Under the pieces are notes generated by a model that saw only the letters and a program-made list of their open reading frames with translations, made no database searches and had not been told where the DNA came from. Shown piece by piece: positions 1 to 11,795 of a DNA stretch of 64,000 nt. The position numbers and the translations under genes were made by a program. Each line of letters starts with the position of its first letter. Position 1 is the first letter of the stretch. Source of the DNA: Protula sp. h YS-2021 (Eukaryota > Annelida > Polychaeta > Sabellida > Serpulidae); NCBI GenBank assembly GCA_949752745.1, contig OX457031.1, positions 21,510,199 to 21,574,198 on the forward strand, in the 5' to 3' direction.

Positions 1-37
1 AAGAAAACACAAACAAATGAATAAGCGTAAGAGGCAC

Positions 38-3000
38 CTGGCTGATCATAGTCGATGCTGGAGAGTTTGACGTCATCGTGAGTCCATGTGACGTCCCATG
101 ACGTGTGGGCGCCGTTGTAGGGCATGCTGCAGGTGAGATTCATGCGCTCTCCCTCCGTAACGCCCGTCAAGTTGCCGCCGCATACTAACTTATCTGAATC
201 AACAAAGCACAGGAATTCAACACGCACTTCTCGCAATCTCTCCCGTCAGGACCTTAGTCTTGTACATAATTCAAAGACAATTGCAAGATATAGCCGTAAG
301 AAAGCCATCATGCACTGTAAAAATTCACTCTCTCTATTTTTCAATGCATGAGAAACTGGCTCACATGTTTGTTACGCACACTGAAGCCCAGTAAACTAGT
401 CCGTAAAATGAAACAAAACTTAAAAAGTCACAAAACAAAAAACTGAAATAAAGAGAAACAAATTTACAGAGAATACTTAGTGTTAGCAATATTGTACATT
501 TTAATTTATAGTAAGTTGACCTGACGGCTGATTTTTATTTTGGGTTTGCTTCTGCTACTGCTGACTCAGGCTGCTGAGCCGCCATATTGTATTTTGGAGG
601 TGTATCAAATCAGTTCAAATTTATCACTACGAAAGGCAAAATAGTGCAATAACTAGTTAACGCTGCATTGTAAAATCTGAAGTCTGTATGGTAGAGGATT
701 TACAGTAGGCATTACGAGTCATGCGCATGCGTGGAGATTGTATGTTAGCTGCGGAGGAAGCTGTACGTACCTACAACGGTCAGCTCTGCTGTGTAGTTTT
801 GTAAAGCGACTAGTTCACAAATGTATAGCCCACTATCTTGCATAGTTACATCTTTGACTAGGATATCATAGTATCCTATCACTTCTATGTTGTCACTGTA
901 TATATTTTTGTCACGTTGCTCGGCACGAGACCTGGAGTGAGCTTGACTAGATGGGTTCGACTCGTACAGCTTGACGTATGTGTTAGTCTCTGCGTGACGG
1001 TGCCACCAGATCAGGTTGTCACGGTTACTCATGCCCTCTACCGTGCAATTAAAGCGTGCGTCACTACCCAAGCGTGTGATGACGTCATCAGGTGTACTTG
1101 TGACTCGCACTGTGCCCGTGTGCAGTTCTGTAATCATGTACTTTAATTTGCTAGTACGTTATTTTACATGTTTTTTTTTACACAGGGTTCGCGCTGGGAT
1201 CTCAGGAAAGTGAGGCAAAAAAGGAAAGTGTGACTCAATTGGGTCCAGAAAGACTTGGTGGGTTCCGAAAAAGTTAGTCATTTCGTAAAAAATGCCCAAA
1301 AAGTGGACAAAAACCCCGCCAACGCGAGCCCTGTTTGCAGGAATTTACTTTTTTCGAAATTCACTGGCAATGGGTGGGTTAAATTCCAGGACAGGAAGAG
1401 CTAAGCCATTGCTATTCCGTAAGCGGGCGTTAGAGCGCACATAAAATCCCTCGCCATCCACCAGGGGCCGAAATCAAAACCATGACCTTCGAATTATCAG
1501 TCCACCGCTCTAATGCTGAACTACGGAGTCCCCCATATCACTACAGTTTATATTTTCACCCGCCTCATCACCTGTTCATCTGGTTATTTAATACATATTA
1601 AAACTAAAGCCAAACTTGTCACATTTTTCTAAAGTAACGTAATGTTATGCCATGTGCACTGATTATTTTCTTAGCTGAAGAAGCACTTCGGAGGAACAGA
1701 CAAAGCGTGTAATTGGCTTATTAAATACTTTAAAGGAACCAACTGAAAACGCTCAAACATAAACTCACTTTACTCTTCCTGGATGGCCAGTACAGAAAAT
1801 CTGTTTGACATAAAATTTTCATTGAAAAACTTACAATAAGCAGATTTTTTTTTTTTGCGCTCACGAATGATTTAGATTTTCTCCCAATCCTCGACATAAC
1901 GAAGATGTCAACTATGTGTAAAACGGTACCTCGAACGACTTTGATTAATAAATATCACCAGCTGATAGAGCATTTACCATAGAGTTGCATGGTGGCGTTG
2001 GTCTCCCCGTACTGGTTGGCCGCCACACACGTGTACGCCCCGAAGTCCTCCTGCACAATGCCCGTGATGAAGACATCGAGGCGCTTTGTGTACGCGTCCA
2101 CCTGCCACGACCTCACCGTAAAGCGCTCACTGTCCACGATCTCCTCGCCGTCCTTGACCCACATGTGCTGTAGCAGTGGATTGGCGCTGACCAGGCAGTC
2201 GAGCAGCGTGTCCTTGCCTTCTGATTGGCTGATTTGTGGGTGTGGCAACACCAACACCGGTGAAACTAAAACGGAGTCGCAGGTAGTTTTAAGTAATACC
2301 CACACATTCACGCAGCATTCAAATGACCTTTTTATTTCAATCTCTAAAAGATATCAATTTTCATGGACAGAAAATAGCTTTCTATCTGGTGCGCTGAAAA
2401 GCATCAAAATTAGTCAACTTCTCACAGCAGATTATCGTTTTCATCCTTTTCTATTTTATCCTTCATTATGAAATGTATTTCTCATCAGTGAACACCTTTA
2501 TATAGTTGACATTTTACCCAGCCTTAAAAGGTTCCATTATACACAGGTCAGATCGAAGTAATGTCACCGTAGATATCCGAGACTGCTTATACAAGACTCA
2601 CATTTAACGTCCAGTTTGATGGTGGCTGACGCTGATGGACTGACGCCATTGTCCGCCATACACTCGTACAAACCCGCGTCCTTCTGCCCCGCATCGTACA
2701 CTGTATAAGCTTCACTGTCCTCACGAAGAACTGTGGAATAAACGCACACACGTCATGTGTTGCACACCTCAATCTTCTACAAAAAGGGGGAAGAAATAAA
2801 GACACATCACATGTGAAATGCTGTGTACTCCTCACTCTGCTACAGGAACTTTGGAATAAACTTTAAGTGGGGTAACTGAATTAAAAAGTTCAAACATTGC
2901 TTTTTCTTTCTTGCGGGCGAAATATTAATAACAATCTTTTTGTACGGTTCAGTGAAAACTAAAATCAATTAAATTTCATGTTTTACGGGATTCAAGATCC

Positions 3001-4583
3001 AAACCTATGAATATTATCCACGCACGATGCCACATTTATGAATTAAAAAAAAAACTTCAAATATAAATACTGCAAAACCTATAGCCATAAAATAAACCCT
3101 GCTTTTCCGTTCCCCCACCTCCCCCCCCCCCCACCCCGTTATGTGCACTTACGTTGCTTCTCCCCATTGGGGTGCACATACGACCATGTTATCGTTGGCT
3201 CCGGTGCCCCATCGGCCTCACACGTCATGGTGACGTTACTTCCGGTTACCACACTCTCGTCATCCGATTTGTTTATACTACTAGGTGGATCTGAGTACAA
3301 AGTAAACCAAGTTACAAAACTCTAGGAAAACCGATCGAATGCATGTAAGTGTATTTTTAATGTCAATTTTGAAAAGTGATTTTATGGTAAAAATTATCTT
3401 AGACACGTTTCCCATTTTATTTCCTTCAAAACAGTTTTCTTGTCAGAGAGACAACTACATCTATACAGCAATTAAGTTGACGAAATCAAACCACATTTAC
3501 AAGAACAAGACAAAGGAATGGACACTCACACATGATATTTAGCATGACCTCATACCGCTGCACGGGGTCGGAGTTGATGGTGCACGTGTATGTGCCGCCG
3601 TCGCCCGTGTGCACGCCGTCAATGAAGAGGTTCCACTCGTGCACGTAATTCTCGACACTGAAGCGCGCGTCGTGCGTCACCATGTCCTCATTGCGTGAAA
3701 GCAGCGTCATGGAGGGGTCATGCCACACCACCTGATCGTCAAACACCCATGTGGTTACACGTGTTTCTGTTTCCATCACTATATGAGTTCTATATGATCC
3801 CCAAAATACCGGGGGTTTCCGAAAAAAAAGCCCGGGGCTTCTATTTGGAAACTGGCCAATTTCAGGCGCTCATTTAGAAACCAAGCAGAAGCCCCGAGGC
3901 TTCTATTAGGAAACGGTTTCCTTATAAGAGCCCCCGGGGCTTTTATACGGGGGGGGGGGGCTTCTTTTCGGAAACTCCCGGTAAGACTTCAAAATTTGAC
4001 TTCTTGCTTACCTCCAAAATATGATTTACTTCATTTTATTTGAAAACGATGCTATTTACTTTTGAAAACATCTTGGATAAAAAAAATGTGAATTTCAAAC
4101 TCGCTTTTGCAAATGCTCAAAGGACAAGATTGCGCTAAACCACGGCGGAGCAAATTTGTGAAATAAAGACCCTTGAAAATATCTGGTGGGGATACAAAAT
4201 ATTACTGTCTCCTTTATAAACTTAACGCCACCCCCATGTTGGCTACTTGGTGTCTATTAATACCTCCATCTGAAATTACATATACCATGTTAGTTAAGTC
4301 ACAGACACCAAATCGTGGGGCTGTGGTGCAAAAAAAAAAAAAAAAAAACAAAAAAACAAAATTGGCTTTTTCAGCTGTACCATATCGGAGTTTGCTGCAC
4401 TGGTATTAACAATGATGTCTGAATTAACCAAGATTTAGCAGTTATCCAAGGAATATATATGTTGTTATTTATGTCGCTTTGACTGACATTGTTTGTTCAG
4501 GCGACTCACCATGCCGTAGTTGCCCTGTAGCTGTGACTTGCATGGCAGCTTGGCCGTGTTCCCGACCACTACATCCTCGTCCC
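38..4583 (-). CDS. Wirtin-like (lachesin/DIP/IgLON-type) Ig cell-surface protein, partial, five Ig domains
   Basis: Seven exons on the minus strand, in transcript order 4583-4510, 3731-3530, 3290-3153, 2730-2602, 2265-1978, 1127-771 and 193-38. All junctions have AG acceptors and GT donors and keep frame. Ig1 spans exons 1-2 (Cys in KLPCKS, Trp in VVWHD, Cys in YTCTINSDP), Ig2 exons 3-4 (TMTCEADG; YECMADNG), Ig3 exon 5 (LLDCLVS; DFGAYTCVAANQYGET), Ig4 exon 6 (V-type; FNCTVEG; SGLYICEL) and Ig5 begins in exon 7 (MNLTCSM). The Ig1 ending, the Ig2 start (PPSS...MTCEADGAPEPTITW) and the Ig3 ending QLYE are the pattern of lachesin, DIPs and IgLONs, which act in homophilic and heterophilic cell adhesion. 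Known wirtins normally have three Ig domains, so Ig4-Ig5 are an extension. The signal-peptide exon (expected above 4583) and the 3' end (below 38) were not found. The last donor (GTGCCT) is weak. Introns hold a hAT-like MITE, a TA-flanked MITE and probably a Ty3/gypsy fragment. Confidence 0.8.
1183..1333. mobile_element. hAT-like MITE in the intron between Ig3 and Ig4 exons
   Basis: The ends form an imperfect inverted repeat: CAGGGTTCGCGCTGG on the left and the reverse complement CAGGGCTCGCGTTGG on the right. The body is about 150 bp and has no reading frame. CAGGG termini are typical of hAT elements. A clean 8-bp target duplication is not visible, so the superfamily call is an inference. Confidence 0.5.
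1460..1535 (-). repeat. tRNA-derived SINE head or tRNA pseudogene
   Basis: On the minus strand the sequence GTAGTTCAGCATTAGAGCGG resembles a tRNA D-arm (polymerase III A box). About 35 bases later GGTTTTGATTTC resembles a decayed T-arm (B box). The stems are imperfect and the acceptor arm does not close well, so a functional tRNA is unlikely. A tRNA-derived SINE head fits better. Confidence 0.35.
3807..3983. mobile_element. 177-bp MITE with TA target duplication in the intron splitting Ig1
   Basis: The left end reads TACCGGGGGTTTCCGAAAA and the right end is its near-exact reverse complement (GGAAACTCCCGGTA), so the element has terminal inverted repeats and is flanked by TA. Inside are repeated GCCCCGGGGCTTCTAT-like palindromic modules and a G13 run. 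TA duplications are typical of Tc1/mariner-type insertions. Confidence 0.55.
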
Positions 4584-5099
4584 CTGCGGAAAAACACTTC
4601 CACTTTACCGTAATGTGAAAAAAATTAATGTTTCTTCGATTTTTGAAGGACCCAGTGCAATAACACATCATGCAATAAATACAGGCCAAACCAATTTAAA
4701 TCTGTGAATTTGTCCTGGTTTTCAAATGACAGTTACGGTTTAACGAGCTACACACATGAGACTCATATCGTGAGTATTGTCAGAACAATATAACGCCGGT
4801 GGTGAATTCCTAAGCACACTCTCCGTCCTCCCTCATCGCTCCTGCTGTTATTTGCTGTGAAAAAACGTACTGCCAACGCACATTTCTCACAACTATGCCC
4901 ACTTTATTCTCCAAACCTGGAAACGGCGTCATCACATCCCATATTTCGGAAACTAGCAACCAGGAAAGTAAATTTTAAACTTGTACTTTTTTACACCAGT
5001 TTTTTTTTTTTTTTTGCATATTTTATTATTATGAATTACAGTGAAACAGTTAAACTCGCAAAAGAAAAAAAAAACGAATACGCAGAAAGGAGCCTTGTA

Positions 5100-6605
5100 C
5101 CAAACCTTCATGTATGAAAAGTGCACTTCACAGTGCAGTTCTCGCATGACCTCGTGACGCAACTCTGCAGGAACGACAAGCTGAAGTACGCATTTCTCTG
5201 CCTTGGAACGTGTTTTGGACCTTGGTTGATAATGAACTCTATATAAAACGCCGTTTTCAACAATGAAATCGTCGATATTTGCGAGCAGTTTCTTAAAACG
5301 CTCGGGAGGGACATCCAACTCTTGCTCCTCGATAAGCTTCAACCGATCCGTAATTTCAGGATCTTTGGACTGTAAAGTAATAAGACGATTAATGTGTTCT
5401 TTTGAGAAGTTGAATTTGTTAAGTTCATGATTCTTCCTGTCTTGGGTCAACTTAGATCTAAAACTTTGGGCCTTAGCATTGACTGCAAAAACCTTAAGAT
5501 CAGCACTGGATTTTGGTTCGACAAGCGGTGGATCAACAAAATCGGGTTCGACAACGTCTTCGTGTTCTTTTGGCAAAGTTAAATGTGGAAACCTACTTAT
5601 GGCATCTACATGAGCCATTTTGCTACCAGGGAGATGTATAACCTCGTAGTTGAGCATTGTAAGAGCTTGATGAATTCTACCGAGTCTCCCTGTAGGTTGT
5701 TTGCATTTCATAAGAGTAGTAAGACTTTTGTGATCTGTATAGAAAACGACTTTGTTGTATTGCAAGTATGGACGATATTGCTGAATTGCGTAAAAAATGG
5801 CAGTGAGTTCAAGATCACTGATATTGTACTTTTTCTCGTGCTTGTTAAGTGAACGACAAGAGTACCATAGAGCCCTTGGGATTGTTTTGCCCTCAAATTG
5901 CTGCTCTTGAACCAACATAGCACCAAGACCATCGATAGATGCGTCAGTATAAACAATGAAAGGTTTGCTGAAATCGGGATATCCAAGAATCGGAGCATTT
6001 ATCAGGGAACCTTTCAGATTTTGAAAACCTTCTTGACATTTCGTTGTCCATTCCCATTTCTTATCCTTCTTCAACAGATTGTAAAGTGGAGATGCATAAA
6101 GCTGGAAGTGAGGGACAAACCTTCTGTAAAAACCCATGAGACCTAGACACCGACGGAGCTCTTTGACATTCTTCGGCGGGTTCATATCCTTAATCACGCT
6201 TATTTTCCCAGGGTCTGGCTTAACTCCATCTTTCGAAACAATGTTGCCCAAGAACTTGACCTCCTTCTTAGCAAATTGACACTTTTGCGGCTTAGCCTTG
6301 AGATTGGCACTAATCAGACTTCCAAGAACCAGACTAATGTGCTTCAAATGCTCCTCAAACGTGCTCGAAAATATGATTATATCATCGATATAGCACAAGC
6401 AGATAAATATTGAAGTCCTGTGAGTATGAGTTGCATCAACCGAGAAAAAGATGCCGGTGAGTTTTTCAAACCTTCCGCTAATTTTGTAAACTGATAATGT
6501 CCTCCCTCGAAAGAAAATGCTGTGTAAGGCCTACTTTTCTCGTCTAGCTCAACTTGAAAGAACCCAGAAAGAAGATCGATTGAACTGAAGAAAACTGGTT
6601 TTTGG
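5100..6605 (-). mobile_element. Ty3/gypsy retrotransposon pol fragment (RT, RNase H, start of integrase), decayed
   Basis: Reading down the minus strand from about 6590, a reverse-transcriptase palm (SSIDLLSGFFQVELDEKS, then EGLKNSPASFSRLM) runs in one frame. Near 6400 the frame changes and the catalytic YIDD box and thumb follow (KPQKCQFAKKEVKFLG; LRRCLGLMGFYRRF). RNase H comes next (VYTDASIDGLGAML; YTDHKSL; AHVDAISRFP). A linker and the beginning of the integrase zinc-binding segment (LRHEVMRELH) end near 5110, where the sequence runs into poly-A/T. No gag, protease, catalytic integrase core or LTRs are present. The frameshift, truncation at both ends and missing LTRs make it a dead insertion. 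It lies on the same strand as the Ig gene and probably within one of its upstream introns. The 5' side abuts the G-rich repeat at 6617. Confidence 0.9.
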
Positions 6606-6616
6606 GAACCAATTCT

Positions 6617-6799
6617 ATCTCTTTAAAAGTTCAAATATCATTGTTGGAGTGGGGAGGGGGGGGTTTGGTCCTCTCCATATGGGGGGGGGGGGGGTTTGGC
6701 ACGGGGGGTTATGCGCGCGGGGGGTTCGGTCCCGGGGGGTTTGGTCGGGGGGGTTCGGTCCCGGGGGGTTTGGTCCCGGGGGGTTCTGTCCGGAACCCC
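6617..6799 (+). repeat. G-rich repeat unit, copy 1
   Basis: Begins CTCTTTAAAAGTTCAAATATC and ends in the hairpin-like GGGGTTCTGTCCGGAACCCC. Between them is a run of GGTTCGGTCCCGGGGGG and GGTTTGGTC modules with many G4 to G12 tracts. It is matched nearly base for base by a shorter copy at 7611-7775. The tract spacing allows G-quadruplex formation on the plus strand. Confidence 0.8.
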
Positions 6800-7158
6800 T
6801 GCGACCCTGCGACCCTGCGAAGGATGGCTGCTTCTTGTGATAAATGCTCAACACTCTGAGAGATAATCTGCTGAGCAGTCTCTTCAGTTTCTTTTGCTTT
6901 ACGTTTTATTTGCAGGCGAACTCGTAACGTCTCGCATCTACCATGAATCGGTGCATGTGTGTGTTCATTGACTCGTCCAACGAGTTCGTTATCACGAATT
7001 TTCAGTTTCGCCTTGCACTGTCCCTGCGTTTGTCCATTCATCCGCCGTTTTTCGCATTCGTACGAAATGACACCGTTGGCAAGGTTTTTCTGTTTGGTGT
7101 ACACATGACCTTCAAACAGAAGCTTTTGACCTCCTTTATTTGACTGAATGAATTCCAT
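6709..7158 (-). pseudogene. FLYWCH zinc-finger ORF fragment, MULE-transposon type
   Basis: The reading frame starts MEFIQSNKGGQKLLFEG and carries a FLYWCH-type zinc finger: aromatic/hydrophobic core, Cys in YECEKRR, Cys in GQCKAK, then the His pair in NEHTHAP. A basic helical segment (LRVRLQIKRKAKETEE; LSQEAAILRR) follows, as in small FLYWCH proteins linked to Mutator-like transposases. At about 6800 the frame runs into the G-rich repeat and becomes Pro/Gly-rich low complexity (PPGTKPPGTEPP), so the natural C-terminus is missing. No DDE transposase core is visible nearby. It is probably a truncated element gene rather than a host gene. Confidence 0.6.
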
Positions 7159-7610
7159 TGTGCTTGATGAAATTGCACTCCCAGAACCTGTATTTATACT
7201 GCAAAAACCGACTCCGGAAAAGCAATATGCCCCTACAATTGACTCCGGACACCCAACGGCTATTAGGCGCAACGACTCTGGGCGGGCGAACGTAAAAAGT
7301 ACCGATTTTCAGCAGCCAATCATTTTTCAAATGGGTATCTCTGGAGCGTACTGATAGGCTTCTTCAGTAATATCTTGTACTTCGGACAATATTAATTGCA
7401 GTTGGCTGTTTAATTGTAATTAAGCACAGAATGTGGACTCCTGTGATTTATAATAACAGGAATTCGTACTTCAGATGTTTTAATTGCAATCGACAAACAG
7501 ACTAGATGACAAGGGTGTAAATTGTACTTCAGATCCTGTGATTGTAAGATGACAGAATAGGACACGGCTTTCATAATAAATAATCATTACGATTACAGAA
7601 TATCCGATAC

Positions 7611-7775
7611 TCTTTAAAAGTTCAAATATCATTGTTGGAGTGGGGAGGGGGGGGGGGGGGTTTGGTCCTCTCCATATGGGGGGGTTTTGGCACGGGGGGT
7701 TATGCGCGCGGGGGGTTCGGTCCCGGGGGGTTTGGTCGGGGGGGTTCGGTCCCGGGGGGTTCTGTCCGGAACCCC
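7611..7775 (+). repeat. G-rich repeat unit, copy 2 (direct repeat of 6617-6799)
   Basis: Same start (CTCTTTAAAAGTTCAAATATC) and same end (GGTTCTGTCCGGAACCCC) as copy 1, in the same orientation, with fewer internal GGGTTTGGTC modules. The two copies bracket about 810 bp that contain the FLYWCH fragment. No target-site duplication was recognised around either copy. Confidence 0.8.
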
Positions 7776-8076
7776 GCAGAAATAACCACGTTTTACTTCA
7801 CATGTCACGTTACATAACAGTATTTTGAAATAATGTTGAGTAACTTAGAACTATGACAAAATTATTGATTAGACAGTTATGAAGAGTATTCGCTACAGAA
7901 CTAGCGTGGACAAACTTCCCCAGGCAATAAATGAAATAACCTCTTAACTATGTAGAAAACACACGCCTTCATAGAGAGCGCAGCCCCTAACCAGAATTGA
8001 AAATCCAAGATGAAGGCCACTGTGACCCTTTGCTGTCCAACAACCAACCTCTAAGGAATCCCCCGCGAAAATAGTA

Positions 8077-9315
8077 CCGGTGTGAGATGTAGAATTGACC
8101 CCCATGGAGATTTCATCCCCCCCGGTCAAATCTACATAGCTATCAGCCATGTAATATTGACCTCCTCTATGTAATATTGACCCCCCTATTGCTTAACATA
8201 CACGGACCAATAAAAATGTAATCAAGACTTGAAAACCAATCAAAATTAATTTCCTTGAATATTGAGTAAATAATTGCACTACCAACACCAATGAAACCCA
8301 ATCAAATTTAATTTCCTTGAGTTCTGAGTAAGTAATTGCAATTCGAAGCATTACATATAATTGCAATTGCAGTGCGGCATGATCGATTCTGGGTATAAAG
8401 GCAAAATGCATGAAAGATGTATAGAAGTCTTTGATTCAAACGATTCACACGGACCCTGTTAAAAAAATATTGTAAATGCAATTTTATTGCGACGTGTTCT
8501 ACTCTGGCTATATAATATAATCTACAAAAGAACTGTTCCCGTTCCCTTTGATTCAAAGGATTCACACGGGCCAATTGAAGATGTGGCAATTGCAGTTTCA
8601 ATGGGTATAATACATAAAACAAGTGTTCGGGTTCCCTTTTATTCGATGGATTTTACATTACTGCACGGAATGGTGTGCAATTAACAATAATAATTGAAAC
8701 ACTTAAAAATTACAGGGGGGCAAAATTCCATACAGGGGGTCAATATTACATGTCCAAAATTGTGACCCCCCCCCCCCCCGGGTCATATCTACATATGTAG
8801 ATCTGACCGGGGAGTCAACATTTAGGGGGAGTCAAATCTACATATCACACCGGGAACAGTTCTTTTATGGATTATACTATATAGCCAGAGCAGAACACGT
8901 CGCAATAAAATTGCATTTACAATATTTTTAACAGGGTCCATGTGAATCGTTTGAATCAAAGACTTCTATGCATCTTTCATGCATTTTGCTTTTGTACCCA
9001 GAATCGATCATGCCGCACTGCAATTGCAATTATATGTAATGCTTCGAATTGCAATTACTTACTCAGAACTCAAGGAAATTAAATGTGATTGGGTTTCATT
9101 GGTTTTGGAATTGCAAATATATTACTCAATATTCAAGGAAATTAATTTTGATTGGTTTTCAAGTCTTGATTACATTTTTATTGGCCCGTGTATGTTACGC
9201 AATAGGGGGGGGGTCAATATTACATAGAGGGGGTCAATATTACATGGCTGATAGCTATGTAGATTTGACCGGGGGGTCCAATCTCCATGGGGGTCAATTC
9301 TACATCTCACACCGG
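8077..9315. mobile_element. Snapback element with 465-bp inverted arms
   Basis: The left arm (8077-8541) and right arm (8851-9315) are inverted copies over their full length. Both ends read CCGGTGTGAGATGTAGAATT. Near each terminus the arm carries repeated modules of the type GGGGGTCAATATTACAT. The 309-bp spacer holds further degenerate copies of the same modules, including a palindrome CTACATATGTAG and an internal terminus-like ATATCACACCGG at about 8842-8854, which suggests nesting of related units. No transposase frame is present. A non-autonomous foldback-type DNA element is the simplest reading. No clear target duplication is visible. Confidence 0.8.
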
Positions 9316-11795
9316 CACTCAAAAAAAGTGAACAACTACTTTTTAAAACATCCATTCGTTATGTGTTTATACAAAACAGATTGATCTACTTTGAGGTCAG
9401 CCGTTTTATAACAAGGATTGTTACCTTGAAATTGGGCCAAGGTGGAAATAATAATAGGTCATCTATATACCAAATATACATAGGAAACAGATTATTGTGG
9501 AAAGAGTAGGAACGACTGACCAACCGACAACATCCAAACCTGCATTTTCTCCACGTCGCAAAGCCCCGGTTGAGAGTTAAACAGCGGACAATAGTCCTCT
9601 TAACTACAAGTGCTATAACACCATCAACATAATACAAAATGACCCCCGTGACAAGTGTGGTCTGAAATTAGCCACTTATTTATAACAGTATATTAGCAGC
9701 TGCTTATATTTATGATCCTTCACTATGATGGCTTTATAGCCAATACTCCACCTACAAGCTGATAACTCTATTAAACTGCGATGTAAGACGTGTTGTTAAT
9801 TATCGAATTACAGGATGAAAAACACTTGACATCTCCTCAGTTGTAAATTCTGAAGTTCACAAAATGGCAGATAAAGGCACTGAAACTCGCGTTAAAAGTG
9901 TCGCATGCATGGATGCTACGACAATAAATTATACATAATATAGTCGCACAGGCTAGAAGTCCACTTTAAACAGTTCACAGTTCAAGAACAACCACCGATA
10001 TCATACTTAAAAATTTCGATAATCAAGTTTTTTATTAAGGCGAATTTCCACGTATTTTCACAAGAGTACATAACAAAAAAAAAACACCTTACATTTATTA
10101 TCGCAAAGTTACAGGACCATAACTTACAGCTTTCCTGTAAATCAGACCTCCTGGAAAGTAAAATATCGATGCCAATCAACTCATTATCAAACATCTCGAA
10201 AAAAAGCCATTTGAAACATTTGCCAATATCACTTCGGACATCGACACTACATTGTTTTAATTGCAACGGAATACCTCGCGGATCAGGTTTAGCCTGAGAA
10301 AAACATTCCTGGCAAAAGGCTAACTCTTCACTATGACTAGAACAAATCCTGTTCCAAATAAATACAAAAAAGTACTCTCACGGGAAACAAACACGTCACA
10401 GAGAAAATCAGCTAAAGCTTCTATTCTTTACACCCATAATGACTACAACGAATTTGATCTGCTTCCTCCAGTGAGTCAATTTCGCTACTTTGCGACTGAG
10501 ATATCAAAATGAAGAGAAAAACACGCTAAAATAATCGAAAAAGGAAAACAAAAACCTCACTCTCTTAATATGGTGCTTGCACTTGGCTAAATGTATCGTT
10601 TATTCTACAGAAAGATTATTTTGGATCGCAGTTAGGTTCACCGGGGTTTATCACAAATACAAACAAAAGGTCCATCCTGAATGCAAAACGAAGAGGAACC
10701 TTTACATAACCTCTAATACCAATGACACTTCAAGATTTTACCACGCATGCCTTGTGGACCCTACTTTGGTCGTCTAAAAATCCGACGAATACTACTTTCC
10801 GACCACGCCATCCCCCCCACCCCCCCACAACGAAATTATGAAAGACTGGATATCTGACCGCGTAAATTGAAGGCTTGAAAGCGGACAGAAACAGCAGTCC
10901 CTAATGAAATACGTATACACGGTAGACGAAACTAGAGCAGTGTGCGTAGTTCACATATTCCCCACAGCCCCCCCCCCCCCCCATCAGTTAAACATTGCCA
11001 TCAATAGTTAATCAAGAGATGAAATTTTCTAAGTCCAGCTAGTCCATTTTCCTTGGACGACCTGGCCCATTTACAATACCGATCTGTGTTTGTTCCCATG
11101 GAAGCTACATATTAGTTTCATTGACAGACCGACCGACACGCGGTCGATCGCATATATTCCCCCTTTGGAAAATAAATGAAATTCAAAATTGTAGGGCTTA
11201 GAAGGAACTAGGTTCGTTATTTTGCTAAACTAGTTTGTTATGATCGCTTCATACAACACTGGCGAAGCTCGAACTGTCACCATACGAGTGAATATTGTTG
11301 CAGAGACAGCATATTACGGCAGCTAGCGCTTCAAGTCGAATGCGTAACGAACCGATTATCGCGAGATTTGTTTCTGTACACAGCCCAGTATTTACTACTT
11401 CGTAATTAAATCACCGCAAAATAAATATTGAATGACATTTGTAAAGCCATCATCTCAATTTTTAAGAACGCAACATGGTATTCTGCCTCTTTTATGGGCT
11501 ACATGTGAATATTTTTTTTATAAAAAAAGAATTTTGTAATTTTTCACGTTTTTTCATTAATTCTATATACGTTTGGCCCAACCAAATGCAGTACACACAT
11601 TTTGGAAAATTTCGAAGTACGAATCGACTTATTTTGTTCAGAATGATGCTAGCACTTTGATTTGCTTTGAACCCATATCAGAAATTTTCTTAACATTTTC
11701 TTAGTGCCCACTATACAGACAGGATATACAAATATCAGGCTAGCCTTGCGACATTTCTGTCTGAAAAAGACAGAACCTGCTGGGACTAATTTTAT
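9316..11795. other. Gene-free AT-rich stretch
   Basis: No exon with matching splice signals, no recognisable domain and no structured repeat was found. It holds a C-run at about 10971-10983 and C-rich microsatellite-like sequence near 10810-10830. It may be a long upstream intron of the Ig gene or intergenic DNA. Confidence 0.5.

Noticed and set aside
3732..3779. Longer second Ig1 exon beginning before VTTWVFDDQ
   Set aside because: Its acceptor would require phase 1, but the preceding exon ends in phase 0 (ATG then GTGAGT). The acceptor at 3732 gives the family-typical NYGMVVW.
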